From JAGPUQ01 sp050179115 (GTDB taxonomy: Bacteria > Pseudomonadota > Gammaproteobacteria > Pseudomonadales > Porticoccaceae): a stretch of 40,517 bases of DNA. This document shows, piece by piece, positions 24,072-33,437 of the stretch. The stretch lies in NCBI GenBank assembly GCA_050179115.1, contig JBFXFL010000027.1, forward strand, positions 1-40,517, written 5' to 3'. Both the position numbers and the translations under genes were made by a program. Within the stretch, counting starts at the first letter, position 1; each line of letters starts with the position of its first letter. Under the pieces are notes generated by a model. The model saw only the letters and a list, made by a program, of their open reading frames with translations. It searched no databases and was not told the origin of the DNA.

Positions 24072-26669
24072 TCAGGTCACCTCGATGATCAGTTCGGCGG
24101 CAATGCGCTTGCCGTCATCCGCCGCCTTCTGGAAGGAAGCGATCTGATCGAAGTTCATGTAGCGGTAGATCTCCTTCGACTTGCTGCCGATGTCGGCGGC
24201 GTACTCGAGATATTCCTCCAGCGTCGGCAGGCGCCCGAGAATACCGCCGACGGCGGCCAGTTCCGCCGAGGTCAGATAGACATTGGCCCCGTCGCCCAGG
24301 CGATTGGGAAAGTTCCGGGTGGAGGTCGACAACACCGTGGTACCGGGTGCCACCCGCGCCTGGTTGCCCATGCACAGGGAGCAGCCGGGCATCTCGGTGC
24401 GCGCGCCGGCGCGGCCGAAGATGCTGTAGTAACCCTCTTCCATCAGGGTGTGCTCGTCCATGCGGGTCGGCGGCACGATCCAGAAGCGGGTTTTCAGTGC
24501 GCCGGGTTTCACCTGTTCCAGCAGTTTGCCGGCGGCGCGGAAATGCCCGATGTTGGTCATGCAGGACCCGATGAACACCTCGTCCACCTTGTCGCCGGCC
24601 ACTTCCGACAGCAGGCGCGCATCGTCGGGATCATTGGGCGCGCAGACGATGGGCTCACGGACATCCTTGAGATCGATGTCGATCACCGCGCTGTACTCGG
24701 CGTCCTTGTCCGCGGTCAGCAGTTCGGGCTTGGCGAGCCAGGCCTCCATCTTGCGGGCGCGGCGCTCGAGGGTACGGGGATCGCCGTAACCTTCGGAGAT
24801 CATCCAGCGCAGCATGGTGATGTTGGAGCGCAGATATTCCGCGATCGACGCCTCGCTGAGGCGGATGGTGCAGCCCGAAGCCGAGCGCTCGGCGGAGGCG
24901 TCCGACAATTCGAAAGCCTGCTCGACCGTGAGGTTTTCCAGTCCTTCGATTTCCAGCACGCGGCCCGAGAAGATGTTCTTCTTGCCCTGCTTGGCCACCG
25001 TCAGCAGGCCCTGCTGAATGGCGTAGTAGGGAATCGCGTGGACCAGATCCCGCAGCGTGATGCCGGGCTGCATCTGGCCCTTGAAGCGGACCAGCACGGA
25101 CTCCGGCATGTCGAGGGGCATCACCCCGGTGGCGGCGGCAAAGGCGACCAGGCCGGAGCCGGCCGGGAACGAAATCCCGATCGGGAAACGGGTGTGGGAA
25201 TCGCCGCCGGTGCCCACGGTATCGGGCAGCAGCATGCGGTTGATCCAGCTGTGGATGATGCCGTCGCCCGGGCGCAGGGACACGCCGCCGCGATTCATGA
25301 TGAAGTCCGGCAGGGTGTGCTGGGTTTCGATGTCCACCGGCTTGGGGTAGGCCGCGGTGTGGCAGAAGGACTGCATCACCAGGTCGGCCGAGAAACCCAG
25401 GCAGGCGAGATCCTGCAATTCGTCCCGGGTCATGGGGCCGGTGGTGTCCTGGGAGCCCACGGTGGTCATCAGCGGCTCGCAATAGGCGCCGGGCCGCACG
25501 CCGGTCACGCCGCAGGCGCGGCCGACCATTTTTTGCGCGAGGGTATAGCCCTTGCCGGTATCGGCGGGCTGCGGCGGGGTGCGGAACACGTCGGTCGCGC
25601 CGAGTCCCAGCGTTTCGCGGGCGCGTCGGGTCAGGCCGCGACCCACGATCAGGTTGATGCGGCCGCCGGCGCGGACTTCGTCCAGCAGCACCTCGGAGCG
25701 CAGTTCAAATTCCGACAGCAGTGCGCCGGTCGCCTGATCGAGAATTTTCCCTTCGTAGGGAAGAATGTCGATGACCTGCCCGGTTTCGAGCTTCTCGACG
25801 GGCGCTTCAAATACCAGGGCGCCGGAGTCTTCCATGGTGTTGAAGAAGATCGGCGCGACCTTGCCGCCGATGCAGATGCCGCCGGCGCGCTTGTTGGGGA
25901 TGCCGGGCATGTCTTCGCCGATGTACCAGAGCACCGAGTTGGTCGCGGATTTGCGCGAGGAGCCGGTGCCGACCACGTCGCCCACGAAGGCCACCGGATA
26001 GCCTTTCCGCTTCAGTTCCAGGATCTGCGCTTCGGCGTTTTCCACGCCCTCGCGGGGAATCTTGTACATGGCCTTGGCATGCAGCGGAATGTCGGGCCGC
26101 GACCAGGCGTCGGGGGCGGGCGACAGATCGTCGGTGTTGGTTTCGCCGGGCACCTTGAACACGGTGGCGGTGAGTTTTTTCGGGACTTCGGGGCGGTTCA
26201 GGAACCACTCCGCATCGGCCCAGGACTGGAGCACCGCGCGCGCTTGCGCATTGCCTTTCTGGGCTTTTTCCGCGACATCGTGAAAGGCATCAAACATCAG
26301 CAGGGTGTGCTTGAGCTGCTCGGCGGCCAGCGGGCCGAGCTCGGCATCGTCGAGTGCTTCCACCAGAGTCGCGATGTTGTAGCCGCCCAGCATCATGCCG
26401 AGCAGACGGATCGCGTGGGGCCGGTCGATCAGCGGCGAGGTGGCCTCGCCCTTGACGATGGCCGACAGGAACCCGGCCTTGATGTAGGCCGCGGCATCCA
26501 CCCCCGGCGGCACTCGGTTGGTGATGAGGTCGACCAGCAGATCCTCTTCCCCGGGCGGCGGGTTTTTCAGAAGTTCGACCAGTGCCGCCGTCCACTCCGG
26601 ATGCAGGGGCTTGGGCGGCACGCCCTCGGCGGCGCGTTCCTCGACATGTTTCCGATAGGCAGCTAGCAC
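24072..26669 (-). CDS. acnB: aconitate hydratase B / 2-methylisocitrate dehydratase
   Basis: An 865-residue enzyme with a 4Fe-4S cluster that interconverts citrate and isocitrate in the TCA cycle; AcnB can also act in the methylcitrate cycle. E. coli AcnB is also 865 residues. N-terminal LAAYRKHVEERAAEG matches the HEAT-like domain of AcnB, and the swivel domain (GDVVGTGSSRKSATNSV) precedes the catalytic domains as is specific to AcnB. Cluster ligands are the Cys in GSCMTNIGHF (about 704) and in PGCSLCMGN (763, 766). The start is GTG 26669, with AGAGGAG upstream and alignment to E. coli. It is transcribed alone. Confidence 0.97.
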   Translation of the reverse strand: MLAAYRKHVEERAAEGVPPKPLHPEWTAALVELLKNPPPGEEDLLVDLITNRVPPGVDAAAYIKAGFLSAIVKGEATSPLIDRPHAIRLLGMMLGGYNIATLVEALDDAELGPLAAEQLKHTLLMFDAFHDVAEKAQKGNAQARAVLQSWADAEWFLNRPEVPKKLTATVFKVPGETNTDDLSPAPDAWSRPDIPLHAKAMYKIPREGVENAEAQILELKRKGYPVAFVGDVVGTGSSRKSATNSVLWYIGEDMPGIPNKRAGGICIGGKVAPIFFNTMEDSGALVFEAPVEKLETGQVIDILPYEGKILDQATGALLSEFELRSEVLLDEVRAGGRINLIVGRGLTRRARETLGLGATDVFRTPPQPADTGKGYTLAQKMVGRACGVTGVRPGAYCEPLMTTVGSQDTTGPMTRDELQDLACLGFSADLVMQSFCHTAAYPKPVDIETQHTLPDFIMNRGGVSLRPGDGIIHSWINRMLLPDTVGTGGDSHTRFPIGISFPAGSGLVAFAAATGVMPLDMPESVLVRFKGQMQPGITLRDLVHAIPYYAIQQGLLTVAKQGKKNIFSGRVLEIEGLENLTVEQAFELSDASAERSASGCTIRLSEASIAEYLRSNITMLRWMISEGYGDPRTLERRARKMEAWLAKPELLTADKDAEYSAVIDIDLKDVREPIVCAPNDPDDARLLSEVAGDKVDEVFIGSCMTNIGHFRAAGKLLEQVKPGALKTRFWIVPPTRMDEHTLMEEGYYSIFGRAGARTEMPGCSLCMGNQARVAPGTTVLSTSTRNFPNRLGDGANVYLTSAELAAVGGILGRLPTLEEYLEYAADIGSKSKEIYRYMNFDQIASFQKAADDGKRIAAELIIEVT

Positions 26670-26870
26670 GGCAGATACTCCTCTTGGGACTATGGGCGGG
26701 CGGGTCGTCGCGGGGAGGGACAGTCACTCCCCGTCCGGGTCGGGGCCGGTGTGGCCCGGGGCCAGAATTCTACGCGAAATGAAGCGGTGTGCGCGTACTC
26801 TGCCGGGTTGGTCCGGCGCGGGGCAACTGGCGCTGGCGAGCGGCGGGCGCTGCGGGTAGAGTGCGGAACC

Positions 26871-27371
26871 ATGGCCGCTTCTTCCCCCACAGGTACGTCC
26901 CGCACAGGCACGCCCGGCACAGGCACACCCTGCATCGGCATCTGCTCGGCCGGCATCGGCGACAGCGTGTGCCGGGGCTGCATGCGTTGCGCCCACGAAG
27001 TCAGTCAGTGGAACGGTTTCAGCGACGCCGAGCGGCAACTGGTGTGGGCGCGGCTCGACCGGTTTCTGGTGCAGATCGTGAACAATCGCCTGGAACTGCT
27101 CGACCTGGCACTGCTCGAGGCCGCCCTGACCGCCTGGAACATCCCCTGCGATCCGGCGCGACCGCCCCAGCGCTGGCTCTACGATCTGCTGCGCCTCGCC
27201 GGGAGCCGGATCTGTGACCCCGCGGCGTGCGGGTTTGGCATCTTGCCGGGATCGGAAGGTCTGAGCACCGCGCAGCTCTGCCGCGAGATCGAGCGCGAAT
27301 GGCACACGCTCTCGCTGGCGCACTTCGAACGCTATATTGCGCCGGGCCTCGGCCTGATGCAGTCTTCGTGA
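26871..27371 (+). CDS. DUF1289-domain protein
   Basis: A 166-residue protein. Residues 20-62 form the DUF1289 domain (C-x3-C-x8-C-x2-C-x2-C, Cys21, 25, 34, 37 and 40, ending FSDAERQLVWARL), a small Cys-rich domain of unknown role, possibly metal binding. A longer C-terminal part (about 100 residues) is unlike the short stand-alone DUF1289 proteins and is not recognised. The N-terminus contains a short Thr/Gly repeat (TGTSRTGTPGTGTP). The ATG at 26871 was chosen because it lies just before the domain; the upstream frame is in the acnB promoter region. The start is uncertain. Confidence 0.78.
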   Translation: MAASSPTGTSRTGTPGTGTPCIGICSAGIGDSVCRGCMRCAHEVSQWNGFSDAERQLVWARLDRFLVQIVNNRLELLDLALLEAALTAWNIPCDPARPPQRWLYDLLRLAGSRICDPAACGFGILPGSEGLSTAQLCREIEREWHTLSLAHFERYIAPGLGLMQSS

Positions 27372-27424
27372 CCAAGGCGTGTTCGTAACAAGGGTAATAA
27401 CAACTTTCCCGGGAGGGTACTGCA

Positions 27425-28069
27425 ATGATCAAGCTCTATGGTTTCCCCGTCAGCGATTACTACAACATGGTGAAGGTGGCCCTGCTCGAAAAGGGCTTTC
27501 AGTTCGAGGAAGTGATGGTACGCCCGGGTGCGGACCCGGCCTTTCTGGCCAAGAGCCCCATGGGCAAGATCCCCTGCCTCGAAGTCGCCGAGGGCTTCAT
27601 CACCGAGACCAATGTGATTCTCGAATTCATCGAGGATTCGTCCTCGGACCACCCGCTGCTGCCGGCCGACAGTTTTCAGCGCGCCAAGGTCCGCGAGCTG
27701 ATGAAAAGTGCCGAACTCTATCTCGAACTGGTCGCGCGGCAACTGTTCGGCGGCGTGTTTTTCGGCGCGCCCCTGAGCGACGAGCTCAAGCAGTCGGTCG
27801 GCGCCCAGCTCGACAAGGGCGTCGCCGCGCTCAACAAGCTGCTCAGGTTCAAGCCCTATGCGGCGGGTGCGGAACTGACCTACGCCGATATCGTGCTCTA
27901 TTACTCGGCCACCCTGGGCGGCATGGCGGTGGAGCGTGCCCTGGGCCGCAAGCTCAACGACGAAATTCCGGGCCTCGCCGCCTGGCTGGTGCTGATGGAG
28001 CAGAACGCTGCGGTACAGAAGACCAATCGCGACCGTGACGCCGCCCTCAAGGCCATGATGGCGGGCTGA
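27425..28069 (+). CDS. glutathione S-transferase family protein
   Basis: A 214-residue protein with the GST fold. N-terminal domain: IKLYGFPVSDYYNMVKVALLEKG, KIPCLEV (cis-Pro loop) and ITETNVILEFIED (glutathione contact). The C-terminal helical domain contains ELTYADIVLYYSATLG, the conserved capping box. Only 54 bp separate it from the DUF1289 gene and 6 bp from miaE, so the three probably form one transcript. The substrate is unknown. Confidence 0.88.
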   Translation: MIKLYGFPVSDYYNMVKVALLEKGFQFEEVMVRPGADPAFLAKSPMGKIPCLEVAEGFITETNVILEFIEDSSSDHPLLPADSFQRAKVRELMKSAELYLELVARQLFGGVFFGAPLSDELKQSVGAQLDKGVAALNKLLRFKPYAAGAELTYADIVLYYSATLGGMAVERALGRKLNDEIPGLAAWLVLMEQNAAVQKTNRDRDAALKAMMAG

Positions 28070-28075
28070 GGGGGC

Positions 28076-28681
28076 GTGGCTGTCGCACTGGAAGCCATCC
28101 GTGCCTTTCTCCCCTGTGCCACGCCCGCCGCCTGGGTGGCGGCGGCGCTGGCGCACCCCGAAGAGTTATTGATCGATCACGCGAACTGCGAGAAAAAGGC
28201 GGCGAGCACCGCACTGGGTTTGCTGTACCGCCACATCGATCGCCCGCCGCTGCTGCACCGGATGTCGCGCCTGGCGCGGGAAGAGCTGCGTCACTTCGAG
28301 CAGGTCGTCGCCTTCATGGAGCAGCGCGGGGTGGCATACCGGCAGCTCACCGCGAGCCGCTACGCGAGCGGCCTGCGCGAGCTGGTGCGCGTCGAGGAAC
28401 CGCTCCGTCTCGTCGATACCCTGATTGCCGGCGCCTTCATCGAAGCCCGCTCCTGCGAGCGTTTCGCGGCGCTGGCCCCGTGGCTCGATGCCGAGCTGGG
28501 TGCGTTCTACCAGTCGCTACTGCGCTCGGAGGCGCGCCACTTCCGGGATTATCTCGAGCTTGCCGAAGCCGTCGGTGGCGACATTGCCGAGCGTGTCGCC
28601 TTGTTTGCGGCGTGCGAGCGGGAGCTTATAGAGGCGGCGGATACCGAGTTTCGCTTTCACTCGGGTCCGCCGGCGGATTGA
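28076..28681 (+). CDS. miaE: tRNA-(ms2io6A)-hydroxylase MiaE
   Basis: A 201-residue ferritin-like di-iron monooxygenase that hydroxylates the isopentenyl group of ms2i6A at tRNA position 37. The iron-binding E-x-x-H-type motifs are visible: DHANCEKKA, REELRHFEQV, EARSCERFAAL and SEARHFRDYLE. Length fits the shorter MiaE of pseudomonads (about 200) rather than the Salmonella form (about 270). Start is GTG 28076. The last 56 bp overlap the 3' end of lpxH on the opposite strand. Confidence 0.93.
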   Translation: MAVALEAIRAFLPCATPAAWVAAALAHPEELLIDHANCEKKAASTALGLLYRHIDRPPLLHRMSRLAREELRHFEQVVAFMEQRGVAYRQLTASRYASGLRELVRVEEPLRLVDTLIAGAFIEARSCERFAALAPWLDAELGAFYQSLLRSEARHFRDYLELAEAVGGDIAERVALFAACERELIEAADTEFRFHSGPPAD

Positions 28682-29399
28682 TCGGAAAGCTGTCGAGTTC
28701 GATAGCACCGGTCACGCCGATGCGGGCGTACCAGCCGGTGGTCTCGGTCCAGTCCCCCAGTACCACCCGCTCGACGGTGCGGTCTTCGACCTGGTGGCGG
28801 TGTCGCCCCGGACGGTGAGTGTGGCCGTGGATCATCACCTCGGCGCCGGAGGTGCGAAACCCGGCCAGCACCGCGTCCGTATTCACATCCATGATGTATT
28901 CGGGTTTATTGCGGTTGTGGCGCTGGCTGGCGGCGCGCGAGTCGCGCGCGATCCGGCGCCGCAGTCCCAGCGGCAGATGGCGCAGGACGCAGCGGGTCGC
29001 GGGATGGCGGGCACAGCGCCGAAAGCGCTGGTAGGCGGCATCGTCGGTACACAGGGTATCGCCGTGGAGCAGCAGCAGGCGTCGCCCGTGGATTTCCACC
29101 AGTTCGTGATCGCCGAGCAGCCGCGCGCCGGTCTCGCGCGCAAACCGTTGCCATACCGTGAAATCCCGGTTGCCATGGAGGAAATACAGGGCGATGCCGC
29201 GTGCGCGGGCCGCGGCGAGCGCGTCAACCAGGGTGCGGGCGAGCGGGGCGTCATCGTCGTCGCCCACCCAGGCCTCGAACAGATCGCCCAGGATATAAAG
29301 CGCGTCCGCATCGGCGTTGTGGAGGAAATCGAGGAAGGCCCGGGTAACCCCGGGCCGCTCGGGTGTCAGATGCAGATCGGAGACGAACAGCGCCGTCAC
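28626..29399 (-). CDS. lpxH: UDP-2,3-diacylglucosamine diphosphatase
   Basis: A 257-residue calcineurin-like metallophosphoesterase that hydrolyses UDP-2,3-diacylglucosamine to lipid X in lipid A synthesis, a peripheral inner-membrane step. Motifs in order: SDLHL, GDLFEAWVGDDD, HGNRDF, LLLHGDTLC and HGHTHRP, the full set of metal ligands. This shows that the cell makes lipid A. Start is GTG 29399; ppiB ends 19 bp upstream. The lpxH C-terminus extends past the usual E. coli length (240) with PADPSESETRYPPPL, and this region overlaps miaE on the other strand. Confidence 0.95.
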   Translation of the reverse strand: MTALFVSDLHLTPERPGVTRAFLDFLHNADADALYILGDLFEAWVGDDDDAPLARTLVDALAAARARGIALYFLHGNRDFTVWQRFARETGARLLGDHELVEIHGRRLLLLHGDTLCTDDAAYQRFRRCARHPATRCVLRHLPLGLRRRIARDSRAASQRHNRNKPEYIMDVNTDAVLAGFRTSGAEVMIHGHTHRPGRHRHQVEDRTVERVVLGDWTETTGWYARIGVTGAIELDSFPINPPADPSESETRYPPPL

Positions 29400-29418
29400 G
29401 GAGTAGGGAAGACTTCCT

Positions 29419-29928
29419 TCAGCGGTCGCTGTAGGCGTCGGAGACCGTCACCCGCTCGATCTCGACGGTGACGGTCGGCACATCCTGATGATGGCCGACA
29501 TTGCCGGTGGGCACGGACTTGATCTCATCGACCACCGCCATGCCGTTTACCACTCTACCGAACACCGCATAGCCCCAGCCCCGCGCATCCTTCGCCGTGT
29601 GGTTCAGGAAGCCGTTGTCGGCAACGTTGATGAAAAACTGCGAAGACGCCGAATGCGGATCGTTGGTGCGCGCCATGGCCAGCGTGCCGATGGTGTTCTT
29701 GAGGCCGTTGTCGGCTTCGTTCTGGATCGGGGGATTGCCGCGCTTTTCGCGCATGTTGGCGTCCATGCCGCCACCCTGCACCATGAAACCGGGAATGACG
29801 CGGTGAAATATGGTGCCGGCGTAGAAATTCTCACGGCAGTACTGGAGAAAATTGGCGGCGGTCTTGGGGGCGTGATCGAAATCCAGCTCGATGTCGATGT
29901 CGCCGTAATTGGTGTGCAGAGTGATCAT
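29419..29928 (-). CDS. ppiB: peptidyl-prolyl cis-trans isomerase B (cyclophilin)
   Basis: A 169-residue cytoplasmic cyclophilin with no signal peptide. Typical active-site segments are FHRVIPGFMVQGGG, the ARTNDPHSASSQFFINVADN stretch, and YAVFGRVVNGMAVVDEI. The length fits E. coli PpiB (164). It is the first gene of a ppiB-lpxH unit and is divergent from glnS, as in Pseudomonas. Confidence 0.96.
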   Translation of the reverse strand: MITLHTNYGDIDIELDFDHAPKTAANFLQYCRENFYAGTIFHRVIPGFMVQGGGMDANMREKRGNPPIQNEADNGLKNTIGTLAMARTNDPHSASSQFFINVADNGFLNHTAKDARGWGYAVFGRVVNGMAVVDEIKSVPTGNVGHHQDVPTVTVEIERVTVSDAYSDR

Positions 29929-30021
29929 GGAAATGCGCCCGGTCGCTGGCTAGGGGCTGCATGATAAGCGCTGGGGGAGGGCATGGGAATTCCGCCGGGT
30001 CGATTCCGCCCACGCCGCAGG

Positions 30022-30050
30022 TTCGCGGTTTTGCGGGGCGCCGCTATAAT
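30022..30050 (+). promoter_or_regulatory. promoter of glnS-cysS
   Basis: A perfect -10 TATAAT (30045-30050) with TTCGCG (30022-30027) 17 bp upstream; the glnS start is 62 bp downstream. Confidence 0.6.
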
Positions 30051-30112
30051 CCCCGGCTGCATTCCTCCCAGTAGACGGGCCTGATCCCGGGTCCGGCAGC
30101 GCAAGGTCCACG

Positions 30113-31792
30113 ATGGATTCCGACAAGCTCCGCAACTTTATTCAGCAGATTATCGAGCGCGACCTTGCCGAGGGCACGGTCACGCAGGTGGTGACGCGCT
30201 TTCCCCCCGAGCCCAACGGCTATCTCCACATCGGTCACGCCAAATCGATCTGCCTGAATTTCGGGCTTGCCGAGCACTACGGCGGGGTCTGCAACCTGCG
30301 TTTCGACGACACCAACCCCGAGACCGAGAGCGAGGAGTTCGTCAACGCCATCATCGCGGATGTGCGCTGGCTCGGGTTTCAGTGGGGTGGCGAAGTGCGC
30401 TATGCCTCGGATTATTTCGAGCAGCTCTACGCCTGGGCGGTGCATCTGATCCAGGCCGGCAAGGCCTATGTCTGCGAGCTGACGCCCGAACAGATGCGCG
30501 ACTACCGCGGCACCTTGACCGAGCCGGGCCGCGACAGTCCCTATCGCGAGCGGCCGGTGGCCGAGAATCTCGCCCTGCTGGAAGCCATGCGCGCGGGCGA
30601 GGTCGAAGAAGGAAAAATGGTGCTGCGGGCCAGGATCGACATGGCGTCGCCCAATATCAATCTGCGCGATCCGGTGCTGTACCGCGTCAAGCGCATGGCC
30701 CATCACCGCAGCGGTGAGCGCTGGAACATCTACCCGTCCTACGACTTCGCCCACGGCCAGGAAGACGCCATCGAAGGCGTGACCCATTCGATTTGCACAC
30801 TCGAATTCGCCGATCACCGACCCCTCTACGACTGGCTGCTCGACAACCTGCCGGTGCCGACGCGGCCCCGCCAGTACGAATTCGGCCGCCTCAATCTCAG
30901 CTACACCGTGACCAGCAAGCGCAAGCTCAAGCAGTTGGTCGAGGAGGGCCATGTGGACGGCTGGGACGATCCCCGCATGCCGACCCTGGCTGGCCTGCGC
31001 CGGCGCGGCGTCACACCGGCGGCGATCCGCGCCTTTTGCGACAGTCTCGCGGTGGCCAAGACCGACGGTGTGGTGGACATGGGGCAGTTCGAGCACTTCA
31101 TCCGTCAGGATCTCAACGACAACGCGCCGCGCGCCCTCTGTGTGCTGCGCCCGCTCAAGGTGACCCTCCGCAACTGGCCGGTGGGCAAGGTCGAGACGCT
31201 GCATCTGGCCAACCATCCGCAACGGCCGGAACTCGGATCGCGTGAGCTGCCCTTCGGCGGCACCCTCTATATCGACTGCGACGACTTCAGCACGGATACG
31301 GCGCTGTCCCGCAAGCAGTTCAAGCGTCTGGTGCTGGGCGACTGGGTGCGGCTGCGCGGTGCCTATGTGATCCGCGCCGACGACCTGGTGCGCGATGCGA
31401 GCGGCGCCCTGAGCGAAGTGCTGGCCTCCGTGGTGCCGGACACCCTGGGCGCCGATCCTCCTGCCGGCATCAAACCCCGGGGTGTGATTCACTGGGTGGC
31501 GGCAGAAAACGCCGTCGATTGTGAAGTGCGGCTCTACGAACGCTTGTTCAGCGCGGCGGAACCCGATGCTGGCGACGGCGATTTCCGCGCCGCCATCAAC
31601 CCGGTTTCGCTGGTTGCGCTCATGGGCTGCAAGGGCGAAGCGAGCCTGGGGCAGGTCACTCCGGAGATGACTTTTCAGTTCGAGCGCGAGGGTTATTTCT
31701 GCCGCGATCGCCACAGCGGCGATGCGCTGGTGTTCAACCGCACCATCGCCCTGCGCGACACCTCCACCAAACCGACGGGTAACCAAGGCTGA
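30113..31792 (+). CDS. glnS: glutaminyl-tRNA synthetase
   Basis: A 559-residue class I aminoacyl-tRNA synthetase that charges tRNA-Gln. The HIGH signature is at residues 39-42 (PEPNGYLHIGHAKS), and the KMSKS equivalent is VTSKR (266-270), as in bacterial GlnRS. RFDDTNPETE and VTHSICTLEF, and the anticodon-binding barrel in the C-terminal half, are also typical. Length matches E. coli GlnRS (554). It is separated from cysS by only 2 bp, so the two are translationally linked. Confidence 0.97.
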   Translation: MDSDKLRNFIQQIIERDLAEGTVTQVVTRFPPEPNGYLHIGHAKSICLNFGLAEHYGGVCNLRFDDTNPETESEEFVNAIIADVRWLGFQWGGEVRYASDYFEQLYAWAVHLIQAGKAYVCELTPEQMRDYRGTLTEPGRDSPYRERPVAENLALLEAMRAGEVEEGKMVLRARIDMASPNINLRDPVLYRVKRMAHHRSGERWNIYPSYDFAHGQEDAIEGVTHSICTLEFADHRPLYDWLLDNLPVPTRPRQYEFGRLNLSYTVTSKRKLKQLVEEGHVDGWDDPRMPTLAGLRRRGVTPAAIRAFCDSLAVAKTDGVVDMGQFEHFIRQDLNDNAPRALCVLRPLKVTLRNWPVGKVETLHLANHPQRPELGSRELPFGGTLYIDCDDFSTDTALSRKQFKRLVLGDWVRLRGAYVIRADDLVRDASGALSEVLASVVPDTLGADPPAGIKPRGVIHWVAAENAVDCEVRLYERLFSAAEPDAGDGDFRAAINPVSLVALMGCKGEASLGQVTPEMTFQFEREGYFCRDRHSGDALVFNRTIALRDTSTKPTGNQG

Positions 31793-31794
31793 TC

Positions 31795-33240
31795 ATGGCG
31801 CTCCAGATCCACAACACGCTACACCGTCGCAAGGAGCCTTTCCGGCCCATCGAACCTGGCAGGATCCGCATGTACGTCTGCGGCATCACGGTCTACGACT
31901 ACTGCCACATCGGTCACGCGCGGGTGATGGTCTGCTTCGACGCCATCGTGCGCTATCTGCGCAGCCAGGGCTGGGACGTCACCTATGTGCGCAACATCAC
32001 CGACATCGACGACAAGATCCTCAACCGTGCCAGCGAAAACGGCGAGCCCTTCGATGCGCTGACCGCGCGCATGATCGATGCCATGCATGCCGACGAGCGT
32101 GCCCTCGGCGTGTTGCCGCCCGATATCGAGCCCCGCGCCACCGACCATATCGACGACATCCTCGACATGATCGGGACGCTGGTGGACAGCCACTACGCCT
32201 ATGCGGCGGATAACGGCGATGTCTACTACCGGGTGCGGCGCTTTCCCGACTACGGCAAGTTGAGCGGCAAGAACCCCGACGAGCTCCTCGTCGGCGCGCG
32301 CGTCGATCCGGACGAGGCCAAGGAAGATCCCCGCGACTTCGCGCTCTGGAAGTCCGCGGCCCCGGGCACTGTGGGCTGGCCTTCCCCCTGGGGCTGGGGC
32401 CGGCCGGGCTGGCACATCGAGTGCTCGGCCATGTCCACCTGCCACCTGGGCGAAACCTTCGACATCCATGGCGGCGGCCCTGATCTGCCTTTTCCCCACC
32501 ACGAAAACGAGATAGCCCAGAGCGAAGCCGCCACCGGCAAGACCTATGTGCACTGCTGGATGCACGCGGGTCCGGTGCGGGTGGACGACGAGAAAATGTC
32601 GAAGTCTCTGGGAAATTTTTTCACGATTCGTGAAGTGCTGGAAAAATACAATCCGGAAGTGGTGCGCTTTTTTCTGCTGTCGAGCCACTACCGCAGCCCG
32701 ATCAATTATTCCGAAGACAATCTGCGCGAGGCCAAGGCGGCCCTGGATGGCCTCTACTTCGCGCTGCGCGGGCGCACCGCCGGCGCACTGCCGCCGGCGG
32801 CAGTGCAGTTGTGGGAAACCGCCGCCGGCAGTCGTTTCGCGGCCGCCATGGATGACGACTTCAATACCCGCGAGGCAATCGCGGTCCTGCAGGAGCTCGC
32901 GGGACAGATCAATCAGCGCGCCCGCGAGGGTGGCGAAACCGTCTCACTGGTCGGCGAGTTGCTGGGGCTCGGGGCGGTGCTGGGCCTGGTGCAGCAGGAT
33001 CCCGATGCTTACTTCAAAGGTCGTAACTCTGGACCCGAGGTGTTTTTTCGAATCCAAACAACGTTTGAGGCCCATCCAACGGTTTACAACGACGAGTACA
33101 TAGATCAGCTAATTGCCGAGCGCAACCAAGCCCGCGCGGCGCGGGATTTCGCCCGTGCCGACGCCATCCGCGATCAACTCAAAGCGGCCGGCATTGTGCT
33201 GGAGGATTCGGGCAAGGAAACCCGCTGGCGGCGCGAATAA
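31795..33240 (+). CDS. cysS: cysteinyl-tRNA synthetase with a C-terminal insertion
   Basis: A 481-residue class I synthetase. HIGH is at 38-41 (CHIGHAR); zinc ligands are Cys29, Cys210 in GWHIECSAM and His/Glu in PHHENEIAQSE; KMSKS is at 267-271. The C-terminus ends normally (DFARADAIRDQL..GIVLEDS). Between the QQDPDAYFK segment and that end, residues about 409-433 (33019-33093) form an extra stretch with lower-GC, atypical codons, which I do not know from family members and which makes the protein about 20 residues longer than the usual 460. The frame stays open, so the gene is probably functional. Confidence 0.96.
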   Translation: MALQIHNTLHRRKEPFRPIEPGRIRMYVCGITVYDYCHIGHARVMVCFDAIVRYLRSQGWDVTYVRNITDIDDKILNRASENGEPFDALTARMIDAMHADERALGVLPPDIEPRATDHIDDILDMIGTLVDSHYAYAADNGDVYYRVRRFPDYGKLSGKNPDELLVGARVDPDEAKEDPRDFALWKSAAPGTVGWPSPWGWGRPGWHIECSAMSTCHLGETFDIHGGGPDLPFPHHENEIAQSEAATGKTYVHCWMHAGPVRVDDEKMSKSLGNFFTIREVLEKYNPEVVRFFLLSSHYRSPINYSEDNLREAKAALDGLYFALRGRTAGALPPAAVQLWETAAGSRFAAAMDDDFNTREAIAVLQELAGQINQRAREGGETVSLVGELLGLGAVLGLVQQDPDAYFKGRNSGPEVFFRIQTTFEAHPTVYNDEYIDQLIAERNQARAARDFARADAIRDQLKAAGIVLEDSGKETRWRRE

Positions 33241-33350
33241 AGCTCTTCGGCTCAAGTCGTGGTGGGGAGGATGCCGCGCGACGTCTTGGTGCCCTCAGCC
33301 GGCAAGCGATGCTGCCGACGAACTGGAGGCGATCAACAGGGAGAAGAAAC

Positions 33351-33427
33351 TGGCGCACCCGGAGAGATTCGAACTCCCGACCACCTGGTTCGTAGCCAGG
33401 TACTCTATCCAACTGAGCTACGGGTGC
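33351..33427 (-). tRNA. tRNA-Arg (anticodon ACG)
   Basis: On the minus strand the acceptor GCACCCG/CGGGTGC, D-arm AGCTCAGTTGGATAGAGTA, anticodon stem CCTGG/CCAGG with loop CTACGAA (anticodon ACG, read as ICG, codons CGU/CGC/CGA) and T-arm TCGGGAGTTCGAATCTCTCC are all present. The 3' CCA is encoded at 33353-33351. Confidence 0.97.
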
Positions 33428-33437
33428 GAGGGCGGCT

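Noticed and set aside
33074..33080. ATCCAAC core-like box in the cysS insertion
   Set aside because: A single seven-base match without the partner GTTRRRY arm or inner stem is expected by chance.
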